64,000 nt of DNA from Cubamyces lactineus (lineage: Eukaryota; Basidiomycota; Agaricomycetes; Polyporales; Polyporaceae): NCBI GenBank assembly GCA_022376465.1, contig JACDTU010000001.1, positions 2,356,001 through 2,420,000 on the forward strand. Reading direction: 5' to 3'. This document shows positions 12,806 to 22,118 of the stretch, in pieces. The position numbers were made by a program, and so were the translations under genes. Position 1 is the first letter of the stretch. Each line of letters begins with the position of its first letter. The notes beneath the pieces were generated by a model. The model made no database searches. It was not told the DNA's origin and saw only the letters and a program-made list of their open reading frames with translations.

Positions 12806-12813
12806 CTTTTATA
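12806..12813 (-). promoter_or_regulatory. TATA box of secreted-protein copy D
   Basis: TATAAAAG on the minus strand lies about 170 bases before the start codon, with the leader intron in between. A CCAGTC element follows, matching the family core-promoter pattern more loosely than in copies A-C. Confidence 0.6.
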
Positions 12814-12824
12814 GTCCTCCTCAT

Positions 12825-14882
12825 GAGCGCTAGTACTCGTAAGAGAGGCCATGGCTCAACGCATCAGCTAGAGGACCGTCAACCTAAGGCGTCTCTACCA
12901 TCATGACATGGGACTCACCGGATCATCGCAGAGCGCGCAGACATGCCGCCCTATTCACCAAACACACAGCCAGATCCGTTGTCTTTCCAATGCTCGTGGC
13001 TTGTACAACCCACTGTAGTCCGGTCTCATCGCCGCCGAGGAAGTCCCAGTCTACGGACATGCGTACATGTGTGTACACATTGCCGATTTACACAGGTATC
13101 CATTTGTCACGCGTACGTTACCTTTGAGCGCGTACGTATATGGTCGTGAATGAGCCTCCGGAGTCGCACTCACGCCGTCCCCGACCTTCACCGTGGTCCG
13201 CGCCTGCAGGGATGATGTCCACGTTTCTATCTTCCTAGTGTGTCTATTGTTCGATCGTACCTCAGCCTTCGGGACTAATACGCGTTTGCTCGGTACCACA
13301 GTTGAGTGCTGGGTTGACACTCACGTTCCTCGTAAACGAACTTGCGTGTTCAGGACAAAGCGACCAAATAAGACCTCGTGCGTTGGTCCTATCCCGAGCG
13401 CCCCGACTTGTTTTTGTAATGACAGGGAATCTAAGCCGCCAGAGAAGTGTCAGGAGAGACAACAAATTTTGATTGTCTCTACCTGGGGTATATTGCAGGC
13501 ATTTGAAGGCGCCGCAATGTCCATTAGCAATAGATGTAATCATTGCACGCACTAGAATTCGACAAGGCAAATTCGACGTGCCGCGTCGATTGGTCGCCAT
13601 CAGGAGACACCAACGGGGGGCTTGCGAATACGTAGCTTGCCACTGCTTGTCAGTCAAGGCCGACCTTTGAGAGTAACGCCCGCGGCGTCTGCGCCCATAT
13701 TTTGCAAGCTTAATTAGCCAGAAGGTGCTATACGACTCAGACTTTGACTTCGGGGTAGGGAACCACCCAGACTCCCCAAGGGCAGTGAGCGAGTCCATCG
13801 AAGAGAACCTGTCGTTAAGCGCGCACTGGCTGCGAACCTGTGTCGTCCGAATAAGGCAGCCGTTGTGTTCGTGGCGTCCACCCACCTCGGCCGGCATCTT
13901 CAGCCTCGCTGCCATACAAGAGCTATGTCTCTGCACACGCAGAGGCGTTAATCAAACAAAAAATGGAAGAAGAAGTTAACTTCGCAGTAACCCGTTCTCG
14001 GTTGTGTGGTCACTACGGTAATTAGGTTCAGAGCGTTCAGGCAGGCTAAGGTAGCTGTGATACACAGGATCCCCGCAAGGCCTTGACCCGGGCACGCTGG
14101 AAATTCCAATCCATCATGTACCCACGAACATTGTGTGCTCACTTGTACGTAGCGGCCTCTTGCGGGATACTGGCCACGGCTGAATATGCATCCCACAGCA
14201 CCGTAATACGGCCGCTCAATGTGACCGTAGGCACTAGCCTCTATTTCAGACGTACCACGGCTACTTTCGGAGCGCTGCAGCCCCACATGCCCTCCGCATC
14301 GTGCTAGTCAGTACATCCGAAGACCACCGTTCAATGGGTACAGCCCAACGTTGATCAGTGCAGGGCCACACACACCCGACCGCCAAGGAGTCACCGAGCC
14401 GCTGACAAGGGCAGCAATAACTTGCCGAGAGGCAGGGGAATATGCTCCGTCTATGAATTTGCGAGGGGACGTCGGTGTGGGCCCAGGCGTCAGCGCCTAG
14501 ACGGGCGCGACACGGAGACGGTCGGCATCGGTGAGCTTCCCCGGGTCGAGCGTGGAAATTGACTTTGAAAGAGAATGCGGTGGAGGTTTGCGGATACCGT
14601 GGAAGAAGATCAGCGTGTGGGCGCACATGTATGCTAATTCGGATTTCCTGCATAGCCGGCCCAAGGGAGAATTTCAGCTTTCCGACAGGATCGCAAGGAC
14701 TCCGGGTGAGCGCCGCAGAGGCAGGGCTGCGTCCAATGTACGGGCCACCTGGTCGCCAAAGACGAAGACAATTCATCGGAGGGCTCACGCCGCCTACGCG
14801 TGGGTCGAGGCTGGCAATGGACATTGGTGTGTACGTTAGAGCTCAAGACATGTGCCCGATACTCTCAAACGCTCACGAAAGG
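12825..14882. other. Gene-free stretch between divergent copies D and E
   Basis: A 224-codon open frame on the minus strand (13262-13936) lies here, but it shows no domain, no signal peptide and no splice context, and I do not call it a gene. Nothing else recognisable. Confidence 0.45.
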
Positions 14883-14890
14883 TTTAAAAG
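14883..14890 (+). promoter_or_regulatory. TATA-like box of secreted-protein copy E
   Basis: TTTAAAAG replaces the family TATAAAAG. It lies about 190 bases upstream of the start codon, with the 63-base leader intron in between, matching the layout of the other copies. Confidence 0.5.
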
Positions 14891-15073
14891 GAACCTCAGA
14901 GTCGCCCTGTTCCGCCAGCCTACAGCCTCACAGCTCGAAAGCAATCAGCCAACAGCCTCTTCACTCTTCAACCACTCAACTCACCCCTCTTCTCAATACG
15001 TGAGCACCCGTGGTTTCCGCCTCCTAGTTGCGACCATACTGACGCCGCCGTGGTCTCTACAGCTTGCACCACC

Positions 15074-15424
15074 ATGCAGTTCAAGTTTGCCGTCATCGCC
15101 GCTGCTCTCGCCGCATTCGCGCCCTCCGCCTTCGCCGCCTCTTGCTACTCCGCCTCAGGCTGCAAGACCTGCGAGTCTGAGTCTAGCATGTACGACGCTC
15201 GCCAGGCCTTCTGCGGTGGCAGCGACTGGCAGGGCACCTCTTCGATGTCGTGGGGCGACGCCCAGGTCAACCTCCAGGGCTCGTTCTACTCGCAGCAGGA
15301 GTGCTTCGACGGGTTTGCGAACATCATCTCGCAGTGCTACGGTCACCAGGACGGCGGCATCTACACGTACAGCTACAACGGGCACGATGCGCGCCTCGAC
15401 GTCGACTTCTGCGACTGCGAGTAG
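15074..15424 (+). CDS. Eight-cysteine small secreted protein, copy E (CDCE subfamily)
   Basis: The predicted 116-residue protein differs from copy F at one residue (Ile8 for Val) and from copy D at about four. It has a signal peptide of 21 residues, the eight-cysteine pattern and a CDCE end. A leader intron at 15000-15062 (GTGAGCA...CTCTACAG) ends 11 bases before the ATG. Its 3' flank closely matches that of copy D in inverted orientation (GGAACGTGTCGGTGTTGGGG is shared), so D and E form an inverted pair about 2.4 kb apart. The 3' flank also carries an exact 17-base tandem duplication. Secreted; function unknown. Confidence 0.9.
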   Translation: MQFKFAVIAAALAAFAPSAFAASCYSASGCKTCESESSMYDARQAFCGGSDWQGTSSMSWGDAQVNLQGSFYSQQECFDGFANIISQCYGHQDGGIYTYSYNGHDARLDVDFCDCE

Positions 15425-15431
15425 GCGGTCT

Positions 15432-15465
15432 CACGGAGGATCTCGTTTCACGGAGGATCTCGTTT
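15432..15465 (+). repeat. 17-base tandem duplication after copy E
   Basis: CACGGAGGATCTCGTTT occurs twice in a row (15432-15448 and 15449-15465) directly after the stop codon region. The matching flank of copy D holds a single unit, so the duplication postdates the split of the two copies. Confidence 0.85.
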
Positions 15466-16633
15466 GACGGCAGGGGGGTTCGAGGAAGGACGGTTCGGAG
15501 GAACGTGTCGGTGTTGGGGTTTCCGTGTGCTCTCGGGCTATTGCTGTCATGTCCAGGATGTAGGCTCTCAGCCGCTTGCGGATAATGTTAACATGCCATA
15601 TGCCTAAATCTGCCAGTGTTGTGATGCTTGCTATCATTAACCAACAAGATCCGCGCTCGCTGAGGTATCGAGCTTCTGACTAGTGTGAGTTGCACAAACA
15701 AGATGGGCCCAGTTCCGGAGAGAGGGACAACTTGGCAAGGAAGCCATGATCATGTTTCCATTCCTGAGGCTATCTGGATGTCAAGACGTCAGCGAACGTG
15801 TAGCGTCAGAGTCTATAATCAACGCACCTCTTCCTCTCAAGGGCATGCGCCACGGAGTCGCATCGTAACAAAGGTCTACTGTATACAGCGTGATCAGTGT
15901 GCAAATGGTCATGTCTGTTGCCCTTGTACCAGATTCGGGAACGCCCTTTGATTTTCGACTTTCTATCAATACGTACTACTACGTGAACAATGCCAACGAG
16001 ACATGAAGTTCCAAGATGAGGTGCCGCGCCGGATCCACGAGGCGAGGGTCTGTATAGTACACGAAAAGCGACATTACTTGTGAGGGAGACGGCGATGGTC
16101 AATGTGCAATTTGCAAAAGCCGAGAAACGGCGGTCATGCTAGGGAAGGGATACGAAAACGCGTGGGACCGGGACGACGTGAGGTAAAAATGCGATATGTA
16201 CAGAGCAAGATGAACAACGGCCATTATATGCGAGGATGCGGAGACGAGTGAGAAAGCGAACGTGAACAAAGCAATGTCGAATGAAGGAACGCATGTGAGT
16301 GGGACGAAACGTGCGAGTGAATAAATGACTGATGTGTGATGGTGGGCGATGCAGGGTGAAGGTGTCATGATACCGGAAAATATGATATTAGGGGGGCAGA
16401 GATTCGTGAGCGTGAGTGGATAAGATAGGATAGAAACAGATGAAGCAGGAGGAAGGGATTGAAGACGGAGGAGAGGAGGCCCACGGCATTGACACATCTG
16501 ACCTTCCGTCAGATGAAGCATGGCACCGTCAGTGCAGGGGCGAGGGGTCTGAGGGAAAGCGGAACCAGGGTTAGGGACATCACTGCCACGACGCAAACAA
16601 CCCGAACGTCTTCCGTGCGGAGTAGGCTATGCT
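15466..16633. other. Intergenic stretch downstream of copy E
   Basis: Includes the 3' flank homologous to copy D up to about 15535. The rest, up to the 733-residue gene, shows no recognisable gene. Confidence 0.45.
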
Positions 16634-18835
16634 TCACCGGCGCGTGCGCACACTCGCCGGGTCGTCTCCGACCCACCCTCGGGGTGCCGGGGAGAACGGC
16701 GACGGCAGGTCCATCGCTAGGGTAAACTCCGAGCCTGCGCTAGGGCCATTCACGATTGATTCGCCGTCGCCAAGCATTACTGGGACAGGAACCTTAACGT
16801 TGAGTGGTTGACACAGCAGCGAATCCGGCGATAGGCCCCCTTCCCCCGAGTGCGATAGCGCACGCGGTTCCGACAGTGACGAAGGTAAGCGTGGATGTTC
16901 TGTGCGAATGCTCCGCGTTCGTGGTCGAACCATAGGATGTGAATTCGAATGCGGGAAGGTGTATGGACTAGAGGTTGGCACGCCAACAGGCTCTGGACGG
17001 GGGAAGGCCAGAAGACCACTTTCAAGATCATAGTCCAAGCGGCTGCGCCATTCCTCGTCTTCGACGTACTCATCGAATCCATATCCGGACTGGTACCCTG
17101 ATCGCGGCTCGTCTTCATCTTCCTCGTCCTCCTCCGACAGCGGGAACAGCCGCGAGTCCAGCTCCTTGGTCGTGACTTTGACGCCGCCAGAAGCGCCAGG
17201 GATGCCGAATTCAGCGCCATCGTCAGGCAGGCACGATAACCGAGCGCGTCCAGGCTCTTGCAGAGCCTGCGCTTCTGCAAGTGCGAGGGATTCAGCGGTG
17301 ATGGGCTCACAGCGGGCAAGCGGCGAGCTGTGGACGGGCGTGGACAGTCCGACGAGAGAAAGGCTCGCCCGGCCGACGAAGTCGCGACAACTCCATGCTC
17401 GCCGACGGCTCTTGATCTCCAGCACAGTAAGGTCCGATCCGTACCGCATGCCCTGGTAGAGGTTGTGGATCTGTCGAGGCGTTGAGCTCAGACGGGAGAG
17501 GACGTTGAACAGCCGCGAGCGAAGCGTCGTAAGAGCATGGTACATCGACACGTCGAGATCGTACCCTGGTGGTGAGGGGCTTCGAGGGACTTGCGGTAGC
17601 GACTTCGCTTCGACGGAAGAGAGCTGCGGGAGGGAGGTCGAGGCGGGTACGAAGGGTGAGGATACGGGAGAGTCGACCGGGGTGTGTACTGACGATCCAT
17701 CGGACTCAGTAGCCAAGCTGGTCGCGCTCGCGCTTGTGCTGGCGGAAGTAGTATCGTCTGAGTCGGAAGACTGCGCTGACGAAGGCGCTAGGGGCGCTGC
17801 GTCGCATGCAAGGAGATGTCCCAGCCCGCGAGCATTGGCTTCCGCGACCATTTCCCGCAGCCTCTCCTCTGTCTGTCGAAGCATGCTCCGAGCGGCCCAC
17901 GCGGGATACATACCTGGAGGAAAGCCCCCTACCTGCGCCGCCCACTCAATCGTGTGCATTCCGTCCACGAAAGATGGCGTGCCCGTCATCGAGAACATGG
18001 GATACACGAACTCGCGTACGATGTCCAACATGAGAGACCGCGCGTAGCGACGCAGCATCTGGTGTGGCTCTGGCGGAACGTAGTCCTTCGGCGGCTGGAG
18101 AGACTCGCGCGGCCGGTTGACGGGTGTGAAGGGCGGCGGGAACTGTCGTTCGGCAACCGTTGGGGATGTCGGTGGCGATACCTGTGTCCGGGAAAACGTA
18201 GATGATGTGCGGGAATGCGTGTGCGAGGGTATCTTCAACGGTGGGAGAGAAGAGGGGAGGATAGGACCCGAGTTACGCCCAATGTTATCTGGCAGGATAC
18301 CCTTGAACGCGGAGACTATGGAGCCGAGGAAAGACCTTTGGCGCCTGTGCTTCGATCGTTGGGAGGACGCAGAGACAGAGGATGTCTCAACCTGAGCGAC
18401 ACTCGAACTCTCCTGAGACGTCGCCACAGAAGAATCCGCAACCCACTTCCGACTAGGCTGTTCTCCACGAGTGTATCGCCGTACTGCCGAAGCTACATCG
18501 TCCAGCGAAGCCAAGCACCGTGTTTCCCTGCCCGTGGCGACCATTGGCCAGGAAACACTGAACCCGTCGATGAAAGTGCATATGATCACTCGTCGAACCG
18601 CGTCAAAGACGACCTCGTTCACCAGGGCAGAATGCCATGCCGCCTTGTCTAGTGCGTGGATATCTTTGGGGTACTCGAGCGTAAGCCCCTCCCGCTCGTG
18701 TAAAGATTCCAAGGTGTCGAGTTGTATGCGCCATGCCGGTGGACAGGGTTTGGTTTCGTCGTGCATCGGGTCAGGCATGTGGAAGCTGAAGACGATGTCA
18801 GCCTGCGGATAGGCAGGCCGGACTCGGATGAGCAT
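16634..18835 (-). CDS. Large conserved-looking protein of unknown function (733 residues)
   Basis: A single uninterrupted frame of 733 codons with coding-like composition. I recognise no catalytic domain. Residues 1-125 look folded (a beta-rich start MLIRVRPAYPQADIVFSF, then a helical part with FDAVRRVIICTFIDG). A Ser-rich linker with basic SKHRRQRSFLGS follows. A central helical segment (RRYARSLMLDIVREFVYPMF, about residues 255-275) is followed by TEERLREMVAEANARG. After a Ser/Thr-rich linker comes a helix around SMYHALTTLRSRLF. An acidic run (SEEDEEDEDEP) and a low-complexity Pro/Ser C-terminus end it. No signal peptide or membrane segment. The pattern of ordered islands in disordered linkers suggests an intracellular scaffold or regulator; this is inference only. 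Confidence 0.8.
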   Translation of the reverse strand: MLIRVRPAYPQADIVFSFHMPDPMHDETKPCPPAWRIQLDTLESLHEREGLTLEYPKDIHALDKAAWHSALVNEVVFDAVRRVIICTFIDGFSVSWPMVATGRETRCLASLDDVASAVRRYTRGEQPSRKWVADSSVATSQESSSVAQVETSSVSASSQRSKHRRQRSFLGSIVSAFKGILPDNIGRNSGPILPSSLPPLKIPSHTHSRTSSTFSRTQVSPPTSPTVAERQFPPPFTPVNRPRESLQPPKDYVPPEPHQMLRRYARSLMLDIVREFVYPMFSMTGTPSFVDGMHTIEWAAQVGGFPPGMYPAWAARSMLRQTEERLREMVAEANARGLGHLLACDAAPLAPSSAQSSDSDDTTSASTSASATSLATESDGSSVHTPVDSPVSSPFVPASTSLPQLSSVEAKSLPQVPRSPSPPGYDLDVSMYHALTTLRSRLFNVLSRLSSTPRQIHNLYQGMRYGSDLTVLEIKSRRRAWSCRDFVGRASLSLVGLSTPVHSSPLARCEPITAESLALAEAQALQEPGRARLSCLPDDGAEFGIPGASGGVKVTTKELDSRLFPLSEEDEEDEDEPRSGYQSGYGFDEYVEDEEWRSRLDYDLESGLLAFPRPEPVGVPTSSPYTFPHSNSHPMVRPRTRSIRTEHPRLPSSLSEPRALSHSGEGGLSPDSLLCQPLNVKVPVPVMLGDGESIVNGPSAGSEFTLAMDLPSPFSPAPRGWVGDDPASVRTRR

Positions 18836-19621
18836 GTCGACGATAAATTAGTGATGATTAGGGTATGATGTAAAGGAAGGTGGTGGTCGGCCAGCGGGTA
18901 TATCTGTGAACGACGGGGTCAACAATGATCATAAATTGGATTGGAATGGCAGAGAGGAGCAATGAGGGAGACATGTTATGAAAAACTGAGTGTGTGGCAC
19001 ATCATGCGCTTCTCTATACGACTGAAGACAGATATTCGCGTATCCCTCGGGGCTCCTGGGACGACGAAAACCGGAATCCTCTGGCTGAATAAACTCACTT
19101 GTATTGGATAGATGGTAGCAGTAGAGATCTAGCAGGAACGTCAACGACTAGGTGCAAACTGCAAGTACGATTTTGCGAGTAGATTGGCAGCAATTATTGT
19201 CAAACGATCGCAGACGTGGAGAAGAAGCAGCCAGGTTTGGGTGAGCGCGAGAAAGAGCGGATTTGGTGTGCGGTGGCAGAGCAATATTTCAAGAGTCGAG
19301 CACGAAAAGTTCAAGAGCAGCAAGGATGTTCGGCGAAGCAGACCCAGAGTGGACAATAAAGCAATCCAATGCGTTGAGGCGAGCCACACCGAAGTGACAA
19401 AGAAGTCGCGATACGTTCGTGGAACATAATAGCACATCACAATCAGGAAAACTCGGACACCGTCGTGGACAATGAGTACGCACCTGCAAATTCGGCGGTC
19501 GTCGACGGGAGGGGGGTCGTCGGCGTCGCTGGGCGCGACGAGCGACGGCGCTGGTTTAGGCTATATATTCGCTTACATAATACACTAAATCGGCAAAACC
19601 GCGCATCCATCGCTGCCGCCG
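18836..19621. other. Intergenic stretch, 733-residue gene to PNP
   Basis: Upstream flank of one minus-strand gene and downstream flank of the next. No recognisable coding or RNA feature. Confidence 0.5.
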
Positions 19622-20865
19622 TCAGCCACTCTCACTCGCGATCAACTCGACAATCTTCTCGACCAGACTCTTCATCACCTCCGCCTTCTGCTTTCCAATC
19701 ATCAACACCTCTTCATGCGAGACCGTCTCTTCCGCTTGTTTCACAACAGGCTTCCCAGCGAGCTAGCGTGCACGGATGAGCGGAAAGAAGTCAACGGGCC
19801 TGAACGAAGGTCCTTACCTCCGCCTCTACTTCTTCCTTGATGCTTCTGTACTTGGTGGGAATGACGACCATGTTAGTAACGAGACTGAGCACGAGCACTT
19901 CGAGGCCCTCCTCCTTCCCCGCCAAGACTTCAGGCACTGTACTCATCCCCACGACATCGGCGCCCGCGTTCCTCAGCATACGACCTTCGGCCGGTGTCTC
20001 GTAAGTGGGCCCGGACACCCATGCGTAGACACCTTCTGCAAGAGCATCGAGTCCTAGCTTGAGCTTGTGGGCAGAGAGGAACGCCAAACGGCGTAGCGAC
20101 GCTGAGTACGCTGAAGAGAGTGGCAAGAACCGGGGGTAGTTCGGTCCGATCGGAGGCCCAAGAAGAGGATTCATCCCCGTTATGTTTGGAAGCGCAAGAT
20201 GATCTTGGACGACGACAACTGGGGAAAGGCTATTAGACTGTGGGGAGTTCTTTCTCAAAAATCGACGTACTGGTCCCAACGGCGATGTTAGGATTCAGAG
20301 CACCAGCCGCGTTCGTGACTAGGACCCATCCTGTCAGCCTGAGGTCTGGCGAGAGAGAAACACGATGCCTCACTGATGAGGTTTTTGATTCCGAGTCGTG
20401 CCATGACGCGAATAGGGTACACGACGGTGGCGAGCTTGTGCCCTTCATAGGGGTGAAGCTATCTAGGCGACACTGTCAGTGCTAGTCCATAGCTTCTGCA
20501 CGCTGTTCGACCTACGCGTCCGAGCATAGCAACGACAGGAGTGCCCTCCCCTGGGCCGATTAGACCAAATGCCAATGAACTCTTGTGGCCGGGGACTACA
20601 CGCAGTTCAATGCATAAGCATCAGATTCCCAACAGGAGATGAACGAAAGACACGAACCAGTGCTCTTTCCAAAGCCAGGGAGTGACGCATACGGAATCTC
20701 TACGACTTCGCGTAGCGCAGCAGCGAGCGTGCTCAAGCCCGAACCGCAGACGATGCCGACCTGGGGACGGCGTAGATTCTCTGGCAGGAGTGAGGCCAGC
20801 GTCGCGAGAGTCGCCTCGAACGGGAGAGAAAGGGGATCGGTGTGGTCAGCATCCAACACGGCCAT
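19622..20865 (-). CDS. PNP1: Purine nucleoside phosphorylase (trimeric PNP/MTAP family)
   Basis: Six exons (20658-20865, 20516-20595, 20374-20458, 20271-20318, 19818-20218, 19622-19762) give 320 residues. The enzyme cleaves inosine and guanosine with phosphate to the free base and ribose-1-phosphate in purine salvage, in the cytosol. Motifs in order: phosphate-binding GIVCGSGLS near the N-terminus, GHKSS, HPYEGH, the TNAAG loop, VVVQDHLALPN, SGPTYETPAEGRMLR with GADVVGMSTVPE (purine and ribose pocket), and VTNM with the Asn expected for 6-oxopurine specificity. The C-terminal helix carries SHEEVL. Length is slightly above the usual 280-300 because of the N-terminus. Splice sites are GT-AG with introns of 52-62 bases. 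The neighbouring secreted-protein gene is unrelated in function. Confidence 0.93.
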
Positions 20866-21591
20866 GTTGTATTTCGAGTCTGATGTTTAGCTTCGAGTCG
20901 GCCGACGTCGTAGATGGGAGCAAGCTGCAAAGTAGATCCGAAACACTTTGAATCGATATCCATAACGCGTGCCCGATTTGGAAATGCACTAAGTTCGGAG
21001 CGCCTGCCGGCAATACCGCCACCGCTGAGTCGTCCGCTGGCACTCAGCACTCAACTGCGTTCTGCACGCCGGCAGCTGTTTATCAAGCAGTCAATCTCTC
21101 AGATGAACTGCACAGACGTGTTGCTATATGCTCTTCTGGCCGAAGACGTACTGGGCGGTATCATAACTACTTTCGAGGTACTTAGTACAAGCCGGACGCG
21201 AAGATTGGTGCGCATCAAGGTCACGATTATGCAGATCTCAACGACAACATTGTGGTCTCGACTTGTATGCTATCAAGGTTAGCATTTTTTGCTGGACAGC
21301 TATCTTGGTGAGTGAGTCATTGAGCCTGAAGTTCAAACGTACAATGGGTACTAATCCTGGCAGCGATCTATCTTGGATTTCCTTTGACCCGCTTCGTTCT
21401 GTCATGCTCAAAGAGGTGCATCACACAATGGCTTATAATCCGCGCAGATCTTTTATTCTAGGCAGTTGAATGCCCCGACCCAATACAAATAACACCGCAA
21501 TCAACACCGGCCTCCCGACGACTCCCTACCATCCCGTCCTCGCGCCGAGCCATCCCAAATCCAGAGTCAGCCTGAAGATACCCGCCCCTCC
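20866..21591. other. Intergenic stretch, PNP to copy F
   Basis: Promoter side of PNP and 3' flank of copy F. Nothing else recognised. Confidence 0.5.
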
Positions 21592-21942
21592 TTACTCGCA
21601 GTCGCAGAAGTCGACGTCGAGGCGCGCATCGTGCCCGTTGTAGCTGTACGTGTAGATACCGCCGTCCTGGTGGCCGTAGCACTGCGAGATGATGTTCGCG
21701 AACCCGTCGAAACACTCCTGCTGCGAGTAGAACGAGCCCTGGAGGTTGACCTGGGCGTCACCCCACGACATCGAAGAGGTGCCCTGCCAGTCGCTGCCAC
21801 CGCAGAAGGCCTGGCGAGCGTCGTACATGCTGGACTCGGACTCGCAGGTCTTGCAGCCTGAGGCGGAGTAGCAAGAGGCAGCGAAGGCGGAGGGCGCGAA
21901 TGCGGCGAGAGCAGCGGCGACGACGGCGAACTTGAACTGCAT
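21592..21942 (-). CDS. Eight-cysteine small secreted protein, copy F (CDCE subfamily)
   Basis: The predicted 116-residue protein is nearly identical to copies D and E across signal peptide and mature domain. It carries the HQDGG variant of copy E and Val8 of copy D. Eight cysteines, CDCE end. A leader intron is inferred from an AG (CCCCAG) nine bases before the ATG; its donor is probably a GTGCGT near 22012. Its leader and promoter resemble those of copy G, 33 kb away, including an exact 34-base match. Secreted; function unknown. Confidence 0.9.
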   Translation of the reverse strand: MQFKFAVVAAALAAFAPSAFAASCYSASGCKTCESESSMYDARQAFCGGSDWQGTSSMSWGDAQVNLQGSFYSQQECFDGFANIISQCYGHQDGGIYTYSYNGHDARLDVDFCDCE

Positions 21943-22046
21943 AGTGAAAGGCTGGGGATGCCAACGTCAGTATGGTGTCCAACGCCGGCAAGCCAGCCAT
22001 TGGCAACGCACTAGAGAAGCGGTGGGTTGTTATGAACGTTGGGAGT

Positions 22047-22080
22047 GTTGTCGGCTGACTGCTTGGAGCTGTAGAGCTGA
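22047..22080 (-). repeat. 34-base leader segment shared exactly with copy G
   Basis: The 34 bases starting GTTGTCGGCTGACTGCTTGG (plus-strand reading) are identical at 55003-55036, in the same position relative to copies F and G and just downstream of their promoters. It probably lies in the untranslated leader. Confidence 0.85.
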
Positions 22081-22110
22081 TGACTGGAGAGAGGGAGCGC
22101 AATTCACGTC

Positions 22111-22118
22111 CTTTTGTA
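22111..22118 (-). promoter_or_regulatory. TATA-like box of secreted-protein copy F
   Basis: TACAAAAG on the minus strand takes the place of the family TATAAAAG. A CTCTCCAGTCATC element follows about 30 bases downstream, corresponding to the initiator-like element of the other copies. Confidence 0.5.

Noticed and set aside
13262..13936. 224-codon minus-strand open frame between copies D and E
   Set aside because: No domain, signal peptide, promoter or coding-like composition could be supported; probably chance.
14559..15467. 302-codon open frame on the plus strand overlapping copy E
   Set aside because: Its second half is the out-of-frame shadow of the copy E coding sequence (Arg/Ser/Thr-rich), and the same shadow appears over copies D, F and G.
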